Assembly: GCF_013177315.1 (NCBI RefSeq)
Contig: NZ_CP053661.1
Location: forward strand, 1,550,001-1,614,000
DNA: 64,000 nucleotides
Direction: 5' to 3'
Origin: Thermoleptolyngbya sichuanensis A183
GTDB taxonomy: Bacteria; Cyanobacteriota; Cyanobacteriia; Elainellales; Elainellaceae
The notes beneath the pieces were generated by a model that made no database searches, was not told where the DNA came from, and worked only from the letters and a program-made list of their open reading frames with translations. The position numbers and the translations under genes were made by a program. The first letter of the stretch is position 1; every line of letters starts with the position of its first letter. Below, in pieces: positions 44,112 to 54,164 of the stretch.

Positions 44112-46520
44112 GTGAGAATTCCGCTTGATTATTACCGCATTTTGGGGCTACCTATTCAGGCAACGGCTGACCAGCTTCAGCAGGCCCACCGCGATCGCAC
44201 GCAGCAGCTTCCCCGACGCGAATATTCCGAAGCGGCGATCGCCTCTCGCAAGCAGCTTCTGGACGAGGCCTACGCCGCCCTGTCGAACCCGGAGCAGCGC
44301 CGCGCCTACGATGCCACCTTCCTCGCCAGCAGCTACGACCCAACGAGCGATCGCTTTGCTGGGGCAGAATCGGGGGCGATCGCCCTAGAAACCGAGGCAG
44401 ACCCCTACGCCCCCAGCATCGACATCGACGACAGCCAGTTGGTCGGGGCGCTGCTGATCCTGCTGGAGTTGGGAGAGTACGAACTGGTGCTGAAGCTGGG
44501 GCATCCCTACCTGTCTAATAGCGCCTTCAGCGGCAGCGCGGGCCGCAGCGCCCAGGCCGATATTGCCCGGTCAGATGTCGTGCTGACACTTGCCTTCGCC
44601 TACCTAGAACTGGGCCGCGAACAGTGGCAGCAGGGACAGTACGAAAGCGCTGCCGAATCTCTAGAAGCAGGACAAGAACTGCTGTTGCGGGAGGGCATGT
44701 TTGCCGGAGTGCGCGGCGAAATGCAGTCCGACCTCTACAAGCTACGCCCCTACCGCATTCTGGAACTGCTGGCGCTGCCCGAAGCCCACGAGATTGAGCG
44801 GGGCCAGGGCATGAACTTGCTGCGCGACATGCTGCAAGATCGCGGCGGCATCGACGGCACCGGCGACGACCGCTCTGGGCTAAATGTAGAAGATTTTCTG
44901 CGGTTTATGCAGCAACTCCGGGGCTACCTCACCGCCGCCGAGCAGCACGCCCTGTTTGAGGTCGAAGCCCGTCGCCCGTCGGCTGTGGCGACCTACCTGG
45001 CAGTGTATGCCCTGCTGGCCCGCGGCTTTGCCTATCGCCAGCCCGCCCTGATTCGTCGCGCCAAGCAAATGCTGATGCGTCTGGGTACGCGCCAGGATGT
45101 GTATCTAGAGCAGGCAGTGTGCGCCCTGCTGCTGGGGCAAACCGAAGAAGCCACCCGCGCCCTAGAACGCAGCCAGGAGCATGATTCCCTGACCTTCATT
45201 CGCGAACATTCCCAAGGCTCACCCGACCTGCTGCCGGGGCTGTGTCTCTACGGCGAACGCTGGCTGCAAAACGAGGTGTTCCCTCATTTCCGCGACTTGT
45301 CCCAGCAGCGGGCATCCCTGAAGGATTATTTTGCCGACGATCAGGTGCAGGCGTATCTAGAGGAACTGCCCAGCGAACCGGACACAGCTCAGTGGGAGTC
45401 GGCTCCGGCTCCAGTGGGCAGCACGACCACGCCCTTTGCCCGTCGGGCGACTGCGCCCCAGAGCCGCTATGGCCAGGCCGGCACGGCAGGTAATGGACTC
45501 GGCATGGGTGGCACGGCGACGCTAGAGCCTGCGGCCGCCGCCTACACTGCCACAAACGGCACTTCAGCCGTTCCAACAGCCGAGCGCGTGTCCCAGATGT
45601 CTCCTTCGGGACGGCTGACCACGGGGGACGGCGGCGGGCGATCGCCCCGGACTTCCTTCAGCGACAGCAGCCGCCGCACCACCACCTCGCTGCCCAGCAG
45701 TTCCGGCGGCGGGGGCATTACGCTGCGGCTGGATCGGCTGATGCTGCTGCTGGCGCTGGGCGTGCTCAGCTTGGGACTCCTGTGGCTATTGTTTAGCTGG
45801 GTGGCCCGTTCGTTCAACAGCGGCCCGGTGCTGGAAGGCGAACAGCTCAGCATCAGCCTTGCAGAACCCGTCGTTCCAATTCCCGAAGAAACAGAGCCGT
45901 CGCCCTCCCCTGCTGACTCCAGCACCCCCCTCACGGCTGAGTCTGGGAAGACACTAGTTGAAACTTGGCTGCGGGCGAAATCTGCCGCAATGGGCAGCAG
46001 CTACGACACCAGCCAGCTTGGTCAAATCCTGGCAGATCCCATGCTGTCGCAGTGGCGCAGCAACTCCGATGCGGCGCGACTGGCGGGCGAACCCCTGACC
46101 TATACCCACCAGGTTCAGCAGGTCAACGTGCTGCCCCCGACCGCTTCTAGCAGCACCGACGAAGCCCAGATCGATGCAGTGGTGGTGGAAAACGGCGATA
46201 CGCTAAATGTCCGCTATTACCTGACTCGCCAAGGAGGACAGTGGCGGATTCGCAGCAATGAAATTTTGCCGGATGGGCCGCTAGAGAGCATGACCACCAA
46301 TGAACCCTCTGACCCGGCCAGCAACCCTGCTGCGTTGCCTATGACTTCTCCAGGCTTGCGGCCTGCGCCCTCCCCTGCGCTGCCCCAAAGCCCTGGCCCT
46401 AGCCCGCTCCCCGAAGGCTCCTTGCCTGCACCAAGCAGCGCGGTTCCCGGTGCGCCTAATGCCGCTCCTGCGGGGAGTGGAACTTCTGGCAGAATCGATC
46501 CGGCAGATGCCAGTAATTAG
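44112..46520 (+). CDS. ftn2: Cell division protein Ftn2/ZipN (ARC6 homologue)
   Basis: About 802 residues from GTG 44112 (VRIPLDYYRILGLP); the upstream TTG at 44097 is less likely. The N-terminal degenerate DnaJ-like domain (YYRILGLP ... RRAYDATF) is followed by a long helical region, a Ser/Thr/Gly-rich linker, one membrane segment (RLMLLLALGVLSLGLLWLLF, about 548-568) and a C-terminal ARC6-like IMS domain (AKSAAMGSSYDTSQLGQILADPMLSQW ... RYYLTRQGGQWRI). In cyanobacteria Ftn2/ZipN is the central membrane anchor that tethers FtsZ and recruits other divisome proteins. The Pro-rich tail of ~60 residues after the IMS domain is unusual. Confidence 0.93.
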   Translation: MRIPLDYYRILGLPIQATADQLQQAHRDRTQQLPRREYSEAAIASRKQLLDEAYAALSNPEQRRAYDATFLASSYDPTSDRFAGAESGAIALETEADPYAPSIDIDDSQLVGALLILLELGEYELVLKLGHPYLSNSAFSGSAGRSAQADIARSDVVLTLAFAYLELGREQWQQGQYESAAESLEAGQELLLREGMFAGVRGEMQSDLYKLRPYRILELLALPEAHEIERGQGMNLLRDMLQDRGGIDGTGDDRSGLNVEDFLRFMQQLRGYLTAAEQHALFEVEARRPSAVATYLAVYALLARGFAYRQPALIRRAKQMLMRLGTRQDVYLEQAVCALLLGQTEEATRALERSQEHDSLTFIREHSQGSPDLLPGLCLYGERWLQNEVFPHFRDLSQQRASLKDYFADDQVQAYLEELPSEPDTAQWESAPAPVGSTTTPFARRATAPQSRYGQAGTAGNGLGMGGTATLEPAAAAYTATNGTSAVPTAERVSQMSPSGRLTTGDGGGRSPRTSFSDSSRRTTTSLPSSSGGGGITLRLDRLMLLLALGVLSLGLLWLLFSWVARSFNSGPVLEGEQLSISLAEPVVPIPEETEPSPSPADSSTPLTAESGKTLVETWLRAKSAAMGSSYDTSQLGQILADPMLSQWRSNSDAARLAGEPLTYTHQVQQVNVLPPTASSSTDEAQIDAVVVENGDTLNVRYYLTRQGGQWRIRSNEILPDGPLESMTTNEPSDPASNPAALPMTSPGLRPAPSPALPQSPGPSPLPEGSLPAPSSAVPGAPNAAPAGSGTSGRIDPADASN

Positions 46521-46529
46521 GGTTCGCAA

Positions 46530-46595
46530 GGCATTGCGGTGAGGCCTTGCGATGAGGCATTTCAGTGAGGCATTTCAGTGAGGCATTGAGATGCA
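46530..46595. repeat. GAGGCATTTCAGT tandem repeats after ftn2
   Basis: Four imperfect units of about 14 bases (GTGAGGCATTTCA / GTGAGGCATTGAG), starting soon after the ftn2 stop codon. Confidence 0.7.
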
Positions 46596-46708
46596 CTCAA
46601 GCCATAATCTGGCTAATGACCGGGGTATTAAGTGCGGACTGGCTTGGCGAATGGCGGCTGTTCCCGTAAAGTACCCAGTAGTCGAAGGCGCTGATTGCTG
46701 ACACTCTG

Positions 46709-47785
46709 ATGCTGGAAATGTCTGATACGCTGCTCCATGCCTATGGGCCGCTGATCTTTTGGACGGGGCTAGGGCTGCTGTCCTGTTCGCTCTTGCCCGA
46801 TTCGCTGCCGCGCGTGCTAGGGCGCGGTCTGTATTGGGTGGGCGTGCCGATACAAATCTTTACGCTGGCTCGGCAGACGGATTTCTCGTCGCAGGTGGGG
46901 CTGGCTCCGCTGGTGGTCATGCTGGCCCTGGTAGGTGGGCTGGGTGTTGCCTGGGGGACGCTGCAAGGGCTGCGCTGGCTTGAGCTAGGGCGATCGCCCT
47001 GGAACCCCCTCGCCGCAAATCCGCCAAAGATCATGACCAGCGTTTCCAGTTCCTCCGCAAGCGTAGACCCGCTAACGTCCACTCCAGCGCTAGATGAGCC
47101 AGGTTTGGCACGCCCGGTCGATTCCGGTTGGGAAGATTCGGCCCGGCGCGGCAGTTTCCTCATCTCTGCGGTGTTAGGCAACACGGGCTTTGTGGGGCTG
47201 GCGATCGCCCCCAGTCTGATTTCCGAGCCTTACCTGGGCTGGCTAGTGTTCTACAGCGTCACGCAGAACGTGGTTGGAACCTACGGACTGGGCGTATGGC
47301 TGGCGAGCATCTATGGGCGATCGCACGGCGGCAAAGCCTGGTGGGTTCACCTGCGCGACGTGCTGACAGTGCCCTCGCTGTGGGCCTTTGGGCTGGGAAT
47401 GCTGACGCGGGCGATCGCCCTGCCGGATAGAGTCGATACAGGGCTGCGGGGGGCGCTGTGGTGGGTGATTATTCCTGCTGCGCTGCTGCTGATGGGGCTG
47501 CGGCTGCGGCAAATCCACGGCTGGCGTAGCCTCAAGGGGGCAATCGCCCCAGCATTGCTCAAGGTCATGGTGCTGCCCGTTGGGGTGGCCGGACTAGCCA
47601 CGCTGCTGGGCCTGTCTGCCGAGCCAAGACTAGCACTGGTGCTGATGTCGGGAATGCCGACAGCCTTTGCCGGACTCATTCTGGCTGAGGAATACGACCT
47701 CGACCGTGAGCTGATCGCCAGCAGCATTGTCCTCACAACGGCCACGCTGCTGTTTACCATTCCGGTGTGGCTGCTACTTAGATAA
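46709..47785 (+). CDS. AEC (auxin efflux carrier)-family transporter
   Basis: 358 residues, with eight to ten hydrophobic segments arranged in two bundles. The GNTGFVGLAIAPSL motif in the centre and VMSGMPTAFAGLILAEEYD near the end are the conserved unwound-helix motifs of the AEC family. A 50-residue hydrophilic loop (about 110-150) separates the halves. Substrates of bacterial AEC proteins are usually small carboxylates; the substrate is not predictable here. ATG 46709 or 46721 (MSDTLLHAYG). Confidence 0.85.
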   Translation: MLEMSDTLLHAYGPLIFWTGLGLLSCSLLPDSLPRVLGRGLYWVGVPIQIFTLARQTDFSSQVGLAPLVVMLALVGGLGVAWGTLQGLRWLELGRSPWNPLAANPPKIMTSVSSSSASVDPLTSTPALDEPGLARPVDSGWEDSARRGSFLISAVLGNTGFVGLAIAPSLISEPYLGWLVFYSVTQNVVGTYGLGVWLASIYGRSHGGKAWWVHLRDVLTVPSLWAFGLGMLTRAIALPDRVDTGLRGALWWVIIPAALLLMGLRLRQIHGWRSLKGAIAPALLKVMVLPVGVAGLATLLGLSAEPRLALVLMSGMPTAFAGLILAEEYDLDRELIASSIVLTTATLLFTIPVWLLLR

Positions 47786-47822
47786 CCCAGATAGCGATAA
47801 CCCAAATAGCGATAACCCAAAA
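47779..47822. repeat. Tandem repeat across the end of the AEC gene
   Basis: Three units of ATAGCGATAACCCAA (about 16 bases). The first includes the stop codon of the transporter gene. Confidence 0.8.
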
Positions 47823-47855
47823 GCCAGCCTGGGTTCGGCAGATCAGCACCCAGCG

Positions 47856-48194
47856 CTAGAAGGATCTCGGCAGCAGCGATGGAGCTTCCACAGCCGCAGC
47901 CGCCGCCACAGGCTCCAGTTCTGTCCGCGGGGTTTCGTCTACAAACATCTCAACCAGTAGGGCAATGGGCTGAGGTTCTGGAAGAACAAGCGGCGGGCAA
48001 TGAATCACCTGCTCGACATCTGCCACCGCAGCGGCGATCGCCACTGGCAAAAACTGCGGCTGCGCCATCGGGCAAGCGTCCCAAGCGCCCTGCACGGGAA
48101 CCCCCAAGAGTTGGCAATGTCCGCCGCGTCGCCCCTCAATGTGGTAATGGGCACAACGACGGCAGGAAGAAATGCTGTGATGTAAATCATCCAT
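47856..48194 (-). CDS. Small cysteine-rich hypothetical protein
   Basis: 112 residues. The N-terminal 45 (SSCRRCAHYHIEGRRGGHCQLLGVPVQGAWDACPM) hold five cysteines plus histidines in a CxxC...C...C layout that could bind a metal. The remainder is Ala/Pro/Glu rich. It looks like a cyanobacterial conserved hypothetical protein; function unknown. Confidence 0.6.
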   Translation of the reverse strand: MDDLHHSISSCRRCAHYHIEGRRGGHCQLLGVPVQGAWDACPMAQPQFLPVAIAAAVADVEQVIHCPPLVLPEPQPIALLVEMFVDETPRTELEPVAAAAAVEAPSLLPRSF

Positions 48195-48832
48195 TTCGAG
48201 AGGAGCGGTAAAGGAGAGGCAAAGACCGGATCTTCTCTACTATTCTGAGTCAACAAATTTGGTCAAAAATCATCAGAAAAACGTTGCTTTGTAGAGCAGG
48301 CAACCCTTTCAGCGATCCCAAATAAAAAGTAAGTATTTAGATTGTTTTTAGCTTCAGATTCTGAGAGATCTCCAAATTTAGAATTCCCCTGATTCAAGCA
48401 AGCACACCAATAAACCCCGTAGTTTTGCTTAAAACTGAGCGGGGATCACGAGGAAATGAGATGTGTATGAGAAAAAAATGATTTTTCTTGGATGCCTTTA
48501 AGAATTGAAAATAATAGCTTTAGAACTGTAAGTAAAAGCAAAGATAAGAGACTTTTGAGGCGTGAGCAGCGGGCTAATAGAACGGCTTCCCGCTGTAGAA
48601 CCACAAGAAGATCATCGATGGGCGATCGCCACAAAGCAGCCTTGAAAGCATCAACGCAACCAGCCCAAAACTGCATCCGCAGGCTGCCTTGACTGGTTGA
48701 ACTAAACCCGTATTTCAGCACCCGGATTTTAGCCCACGCCTGCCCGTTTAAAGGCTAGCAGCCCTCCGCAAAGACCGTTACGGTGAAATTACTGTGAAAT
48801 GAGCGTGAAATTACGGTGTTACAATTGCCGGT
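48195..48832. other. Intergenic region, no gene seen
   Basis: About 640 bases with no supported frame. It is A+T richer than its surroundings in 48290-48560, with one HIP1 site near 48623. No RNA structure that I recognise. Confidence 0.45.
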
Positions 48833-49408
48833 TTACCACTGCTTGACCGCACACAGCCCACAGCAAGACCAGCGCTCAAGTTCTCCCTGGGGGGTGGGGC
48901 ACTGACAGCGGGGACAGAGCGGCATCTGAGCCGTGCGCGATCGCATCTGGTTGGCCCAGGCGCGAAAGGCTGATTCGGGGTCTGTGGGTTGAGCAGCCGC
49001 GCCGTGGTGAGGGCGATCGCCCGCTGTCCCGTCTAGTCGGCTAGGGTGTTCTCGCCAGACTCGCGCGGATTCGGTTTGCAACTCGGCCGAGCTATGGAGC
49101 GATCGCCGATGCCACCAGGTCGTAGAAAAGCGGATATCGGTAATGCGGTAGGGCAGTCGAGCATTCAGCTTTTCTAAAATGTGGAGCCGCTCAAACATCA
49201 GCGTTTGCACCCAGGGAGAGCTAGACACGCCCACCTGAAGCACCCCCGCTTGTAGGGCCCACGGACGAGTCTGGGCTGCCACCGCTGGGCCGACCAGTTC
49301 TGGCCAAACCGTGAGAACCTGCTGGATCTGTCGGTGCGATCGCCAAGAGGACTGCTGATCGAGGTCACCTAAAACACGCTGGAGAGATTGAAACGTCATG
49401 AGCGGCAA
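48833..49408 (-). CDS. DciA-like (DUF721) protein with C-terminal zinc ribbon
   Basis: About 188-191 residues; the start is probably ATG 49399 (MTFQSLQRVLGDL). The DUF721 domain (VLTVWPELVGPAVAAQTRPWALQAGVLQVGVSSSPW ... LNARLPYRITDIRF) is that of DciA, the ancestral bacterial loader of the replicative helicase DnaB. A C-terminal extension ends in a four-cysteine ribbon (CPRCQCPTP ... CCGLC) that the basic family lacks and cyanobacterial members often have. Solitary gene. The helicase-loading role is inferred from family. Confidence 0.8.
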   Translation of the reverse strand: MPLMTFQSLQRVLGDLDQQSSWRSHRQIQQVLTVWPELVGPAVAAQTRPWALQAGVLQVGVSSSPWVQTLMFERLHILEKLNARLPYRITDIRFSTTWWHRRSLHSSAELQTESARVWREHPSRLDGTAGDRPHHGAAAQPTDPESAFRAWANQMRSRTAQMPLCPRCQCPTPQGELERWSCCGLCAVKQW

Positions 49409-49855
49409 GATTTGTGAATTGCAAATGCAACAAGGGATGATTCTTTAATTACAATTCCAGATAGCTGCTTTGACCGAGAATTATAAGCAGCCTGGGTGTA
49501 TCGTGCTTTGGCGCGTGATTAAGATTAACTCAACCTCTACGTGGCGAGCGAACGCTGTGTTTGCTTGGCTTTTTGCACAAAGCCTTATATCGCGCAGGAG
49601 CTCCTTCGCTAGAATTTCTTTGGTCGTCCGCTATCGGTGGCTCCTTGGTTGAGTCGAAGGTTTAGTCGAAAGACTTGCTCCAGAATCGTCAAATCCCTCG
49701 CAACCGTCTAGATAGTATTCTATGTATTCAATTTGATTGAGCAGTGCTGAGCTGACCTAAACGGGATTAGAAACAGTACTGGAGTCGTCAACGTTTCATC
49801 AAACAGCTTTCAACATAAATCGCTACTTAAATTTAGCCTTGCCAGGAGTTCTGCG
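49409..49855. other. Intergenic region, no gene seen
   Basis: About 450 bases between the divergent dciA-like and SPOR-like genes. No supported frame; both promoters should lie here. Confidence 0.45.
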
Positions 49856-51328
49856 ATGCGTCGCTCACCCGCTACCCCGTCCCAATCTAGCTCCTCTACG
49901 CCGCTGCACCCGGCGCTGCAAGCCATTTTTGAAAATCTGGATTTGCGGCTAGAAGATGAGTTAGCCCGCTATCGTCGTCAGCAAGGTCGGCGGGGCATTG
50001 CACCTGTGCTTCAGGGCAATCGACGAGCAGACAGCCTGACTGCTCAGGCTGAAGCGCGATCGCTCCCGGCAAGATGGAACGAGGCATCCAGGGGTGCTGC
50101 TGAGTCTCGTCCCTATCTCCAGCTTGCACCAGACGCAGCCAGGAATACCGATTCGCATAGCCCATTGCCAGATCTGGGGTATGCCCCTGAGCCACAAGCT
50201 CGCTCAGAACTGCTGCTGGGTGGGGCGATCGCCCCCCAAATGGCTCCTCCTGCTGCGGATTATGGTGCAGTTCCGCTGCATCCTCAGCATGACCACGACC
50301 TCTACCCCACCGCCAAACCAGCGGACGAGCCAGACGATTATTTGGAATCCTCTGAATATCTGCTGCGGAATCTGGCGGAAGACGAGCGCGACTTGCGGGC
50401 CAGCCAGCAAGAGCCAGGAATGCTGCAAAGCTTGCTCACGCCACTGGGGATCGGGTCGATGATTTTGCTGCTACTGTCGAGCCTTAGCTTTGGCTATCTG
50501 GTGATGAACCCGGCTGGATTGAGCGTCATTGGTCTGGGCGAAGCGGCTCGCAGGACGGCAGACGGCTCTAGTCCAGGGGCAAATGCGGGCGCAGACGGCT
50601 CCTTGACGGCGGATGCGGGGGCTGGGAACAGCGCCATTTCTCCCGATTTATCTGCTCAAGAGTTCCCTGAGGTGAATCTGGATACCCTAAGTACGCTTCC
50701 CAGCGGACGCACTGCCATTCTGGAACCCTCGGCCGAGGCTGATTCATCGTCCGAGCCGCCCGTTCTGTCGGGTTCACCGCTCCCCGCAGAGGCTCCCACT
50801 GCCCCAGCCGAAGCTTCCACAACCGAGCCTGTTGCACCAGCCCAACCTGCTGCTAGAAGCACGCCTTCTAGCCCAACCCCTCCTCGCCCCGCTAGCCGCC
50901 CCAGCGCCCCAGCCCGTTCTCAGCCTGCCGCCAGTTCCCGCAGCGAGAGCCGTCCTGCTGCCACCGCTGCTGCACCAGCGCCCCGTGCTAGCGCATCCAG
51001 CGCCACCAGCCGAGCAGCCGAGCCAGCCCCGCGTCCTGTGCCCAGTGCTGAGCCTGCTGCACCTCAAGACGTAGCTACTGCGCCCCGCCAGCCTGCGATC
51101 GCCCCTAGTCCTGCGGCTCCCTCGTCAAATCGCTACTATGTAGTGGTGGACTTCAGCGGCGATCGCAGCCTAGAGCAAGCCCGCGAAGTGGTCGGCGATG
51201 CCTGGGTTCGCAACTTCGACAATGGGGCAAAAATTCAGCTTGGCGTATTTGGCGATGCCGCTAGCGCCCGCGACCTGGCCGCCTCGCTCCAACAGCAAGG
51301 ACTCCCCGCCCAAGTCTACCAGCCCTAA
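49856..51328 (+). CDS. Single-span membrane protein with C-terminal SPOR-like domain
   Basis: 490 residues. An acidic cytoplasmic N-terminus (about 1-195) is followed by one membrane helix (IGSMILLLLSSLSFGYLVM, about 198-216), then a long Pro/Ala/Ser-rich stretch (about 240-420), then a C-terminal domain RYYVVVDFSGDRSLEQAREVVG ... IQLGVFGDAASARDLAASLQQQGLPAQVYQP. That end has the fold pattern of SPOR domains, which bind denuded peptidoglycan at division sites in other bacteria. The kinase gene begins 48 bases downstream on the same strand. Septal peptidoglycan binding is inference. Confidence 0.75.
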   Translation: MRRSPATPSQSSSSTPLHPALQAIFENLDLRLEDELARYRRQQGRRGIAPVLQGNRRADSLTAQAEARSLPARWNEASRGAAESRPYLQLAPDAARNTDSHSPLPDLGYAPEPQARSELLLGGAIAPQMAPPAADYGAVPLHPQHDHDLYPTAKPADEPDDYLESSEYLLRNLAEDERDLRASQQEPGMLQSLLTPLGIGSMILLLLSSLSFGYLVMNPAGLSVIGLGEAARRTADGSSPGANAGADGSLTADAGAGNSAISPDLSAQEFPEVNLDTLSTLPSGRTAILEPSAEADSSSEPPVLSGSPLPAEAPTAPAEASTTEPVAPAQPAARSTPSSPTPPRPASRPSAPARSQPAASSRSESRPAATAAAPAPRASASSATSRAAEPAPRPVPSAEPAAPQDVATAPRQPAIAPSPAAPSSNRYYVVVDFSGDRSLEQAREVVGDAWVRNFDNGAKIQLGVFGDAASARDLAASLQQQGLPAQVYQP

Positions 51329-51376
51329 GCCTATCAGCCCTGATCTAATCGCGTCCCATCCAAATCCCCACACGGC

Positions 51377-52471
51377 ATGGCCAAGCCTGATTTGAGATCG
51401 CGCCTCTTCCTCTCTCACTTTGCCGTGATGCTGGTGGGTTTGGTGACGCTGACGGTGATTGGCAAGGTGTCGTCACCCCGCTTTTTTGTAGTTTATCTCC
51501 AGCACATCGAAGGGCGCGTCATCAGCATTCGAACCCTGCGAACCGAGCTCGTGCGCGGCTTTGAGTTTGCCTGGAGCCGGGGCGCACTCTGGTCAATGGC
51601 GCTGGGAGCCAGTGCTGCCGGAGCGCTCAGCTATCTGGTAGCCAAGCGGATTGTGCAGCCGCTAATTCAGATGGAAGAGATTACGCAGAAATTTGCCGCC
51701 GGAGAACTCGACGAGCGGGTTCCCGCCAGCGAAATCCCAGAACTCAACCAGCTTGCTGCCAGCTTTAACCGAATGGCGGCTGACCTCCAGGGGGTCGAGC
51801 AGCGCCGCCGTGACTTAGTGACCGACCTGACCCATGAACTGCGAACGCCGCTGACGGTGCTGGAGGGCTATCTGGAAGGACTGGCAGACGGAACCATCGC
51901 CCCGACTCCAGAGGTTTATGAACTGCTGGGCAAAGAAACGGTCCGAATGCGCCGTCTAGTCAATGATTTGCAAGAACTGTCCAAGATTGAAACAGGCTAC
52001 TTGCCTATCGACGCGCAGCAGATGGATCTGTATCCGCTGCTGACCTCAGTGGTGCAGCGATTTTCTGACCAGCTTTTGACCGGCGACGGCCCGCTGATCA
52101 GCCTGGAATGTCCGCCGGAAACGCCGCTGGTGCTGGCCGATGCTGGCCGGGTCGAGCAGATTCTCGTCAACCTGCTGAGCAACGCGCTACGCTACACGCC
52201 CGTCGGCAAAATTACGCTCCGAGTCTGGCATACCGAAACCCACGCCTGGATTGCCGTGAGCGATACGGGACAGGGCATCGCGCCCGAAGACCTGCCCCAC
52301 GTCTTTGAGCGGTTTTGGCGGGCCGATCGCTCCCGCAATCGCCACTCTGGAGGCACGGGACTGGGGCTGGCCATTTCCCAGCGGCTAGTGCAGCTTCAGG
52401 GGGGCGAGATCGAGGTGGAAAGCGAAGTGGGCAAGGGCAGCACGTTCCGATTTTCGCTCCCGCTTGCCTGA
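51377..52471 (+). CDS. Membrane sensor histidine kinase with HAMP domain
   Basis: 364 residues. Membrane segments at about 10-30 and 68-88 enclose a very short periplasmic loop, so the protein probably senses membrane or intracellular conditions. A HAMP domain (VAKRIVQPLIQMEEI ... ELNQLAASFNRMA) is followed by an H box TDLTHELRTPLTVLEGYLEG with His at 153. N (NLLSNALRYTP), G1 (DTGQGI), F (FERFWRAD) and G2 (GGTGLGLAIS) boxes are complete. No response regulator gene is adjacent, so it is an orphan here. ATG 51377. Confidence 0.93.
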   Translation: MAKPDLRSRLFLSHFAVMLVGLVTLTVIGKVSSPRFFVVYLQHIEGRVISIRTLRTELVRGFEFAWSRGALWSMALGASAAGALSYLVAKRIVQPLIQMEEITQKFAAGELDERVPASEIPELNQLAASFNRMAADLQGVEQRRRDLVTDLTHELRTPLTVLEGYLEGLADGTIAPTPEVYELLGKETVRMRRLVNDLQELSKIETGYLPIDAQQMDLYPLLTSVVQRFSDQLLTGDGPLISLECPPETPLVLADAGRVEQILVNLLSNALRYTPVGKITLRVWHTETHAWIAVSDTGQGIAPEDLPHVFERFWRADRSRNRHSGGTGLGLAISQRLVQLQGGEIEVESEVGKGSTFRFSLPLA

Positions 52472-52617
52472 ACAGAATGCAGCCTAGAAGAATCAGAAAT
52501 AGAAGCCTGGGAACCGCCAATTCTAACAATTCTATCTAACAGTTCTACCTATCTAACAGTTCTAAAGGTGTTCTGAGGGTGTTTTAAAGTTGCCGTACCT
52601 AAAGTTGCCATAAAATG

Positions 52618-52860
52618 CTACCAGCCCCAATCCCGAACCAGTTCACCGCTGCTTAGCTTGTTCCAGATGAGTTCCCGCACTAGCTCCATTTCCTCAGGAC
52701 TCACAACGTGGTTGCTATAAATGACCTGCTTGATTCTGTATTGCTCGTCTGCGGTTAGTACTCCATCGGCGATCGCCCTTTCAATTACTGCCTTGAGGCG
52801 ATCTAGGTTTGCCAGGTCTTCGCGGGTCAGCGGTTTTGCATTCGGACGCTCGATTTCCAT
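52618..52860 (-). CDS. Small conserved hypothetical protein
   Basis: 80 residues: MEIERPNAKPLTREDLANLD, AIADGVLTADEQYRIKQVIY, VVSPEEMELVRELIWNKLSSGEL. All helical with two EF-hand-like/TerB-like helical repeats (ADGVLTADE). It looks like a conserved cyanobacterial protein. Function unknown. A single gene. Confidence 0.7.
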   Translation of the reverse strand: MEIERPNAKPLTREDLANLDRLKAVIERAIADGVLTADEQYRIKQVIYSNHVVSPEEMELVRELIWNKLSSGELVRDWGW

Positions 52861-53342
52861 AAGAACTTTGAAAAACTTAATCCTGTAAGGTTATAGAGCA
52901 TACTAGCACTCTACACGGTGGGGTCACGGTCGCCCCAAATTTAACCAGAATCTTTTAATAACCTCAGAGTATATGCAGTTGCAATAGGCTTTCTGGATTG
53001 TGGACGACTTCGTAAGTTCTAAACCTCTTGCTTTGGGAGCGAAGGTCAACAGTCCGGCAAGAGCGCGATCGCCCCAAGTCCAGGTGCATTGTGCCCTACC
53101 CTTCACCGCCACAAACTTGCCGGATGTCGCAGCGGGCAGGAGTAGAGTATTATCAGCCTTGGAATGCCACGTTTTTAAGATTGGCTTTAGACTTCGCCAG
53201 CGGGCGTTTTTAATGCGCTCGAATGCTTCGATAGCGTATGTTCCAGGCATAGGGCGATCGCCCTCTGGCAACATAGCATTCAGGAAGCGCAGTCTTACTA
53301 AAGAGAAGAGAGCGCCGTTTGTTTACAGCCTGCGGATGTGTT
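52861..53342. other. Intergenic region with uncertain open frames
   Basis: A minus-strand frame (53274-52924, 116 codons) and an overlapping plus-strand frame (53000-53473) are both open. Neither has a motif I recognise and both contain translated HIP1 sequence (GDRP, ARSP). I do not call either; the minus-strand one is the more protein-like. Confidence 0.3.
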
Positions 53343-54155
53343 ATGGAAGAACCGGTTATCAGCTTCGATCAGGTCTACAAGTCCTACCCGATGTATCACC
53401 ACGTCCGGGGGGTCAAAAACCTGATGTTCAACTTTCCCCACAACCTGAAGGCTCTCCGCAGGCAGCAGTTTGAAGCGCTGAACAACATTAGCTTTGAGGT
53501 CTATCGCGGCGAAAAGTTTGGCATTGTAGGCTATAACGGCGCAGGGAAAAGCACCACCCTGGGGCTGATTGCGGGCGTGCTGAAGCCCAGCAGTGGGCGC
53601 GTGGTGGTGCGCGGGCGGATCTCGCCTCTGCTGGCGCTGGGCACGGGCTTTCATCCAGAGCTAACGGGCCGCGAAAATATCTTGCTCAATGGGGTGCTGC
53701 TGGGGCTGACCCGCCGCGAGGTAAAGGCAAGACTAGAGGAAATTATCGAGTTTTCAGAACTGGGCGAATTTATTGAACGGCCAATTCGCACCTACTCTAC
53801 AGGCATGATGGCGCGGCTGGGCTTTTCCGTGGTGGCACATCTCGACCCAGAGATTTTGCTGATCGACGAGGTGCTGGGCGTAGGCGACATCCGGTTTCAG
53901 CAAAAGTGCATCAACAAAATGGCGGAGTTCCGCAATAGCGGCGTGACGATTGTGCTGGTGAGCCACTCCATGACGAGCGTTTCGGAAATTTGCGATCGCG
54001 CTCTGTGGATTCAAGACCACCATGTGAAAATGATCGGCAGCGCCACCGAGGTCGCCGAAGCCTATACCGCCGCCGCCCAGCTTGACATCGCCGCCGCAGG
54101 GAAACGCATCAATCGCCGCAAGCTTTCAGAAAAGGTCAGCGGGCCGCTGTTCTAG
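53343..54155 (+). CDS. ABC transporter ATPase, polysaccharide export type (Wzt/TagH-like)
   Basis: 270 residues from ATG 53343 (MEEPVISFDQVYKSYP). Walker A GYNGAGKST, the signature region RTYSTGMMARLGFSVV in place of the canonical LSGGQ, Walker B EILLIDEVLGVGD, and switch VSHSMTSVSEIC are those of ATPases that export O-antigen or capsular glycans. The canonical C-terminal carbohydrate-binding domain of Wzt is absent; the protein ends ~30 residues after the switch region. No permease gene is adjacent. The sulfotransferase gene follows by 95 bases on the same strand, suggesting export of a sulfated glycan (inference). Confidence 0.9.
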   Translation: MEEPVISFDQVYKSYPMYHHVRGVKNLMFNFPHNLKALRRQQFEALNNISFEVYRGEKFGIVGYNGAGKSTTLGLIAGVLKPSSGRVVVRGRISPLLALGTGFHPELTGRENILLNGVLLGLTRREVKARLEEIIEFSELGEFIERPIRTYSTGMMARLGFSVVAHLDPEILLIDEVLGVGDIRFQQKCINKMAEFRNSGVTIVLVSHSMTSVSEICDRALWIQDHHVKMIGSATEVAEAYTAAAQLDIAAAGKRINRRKLSEKVSGPLF

Positions 54156-54164
54156 CCCGGCCAG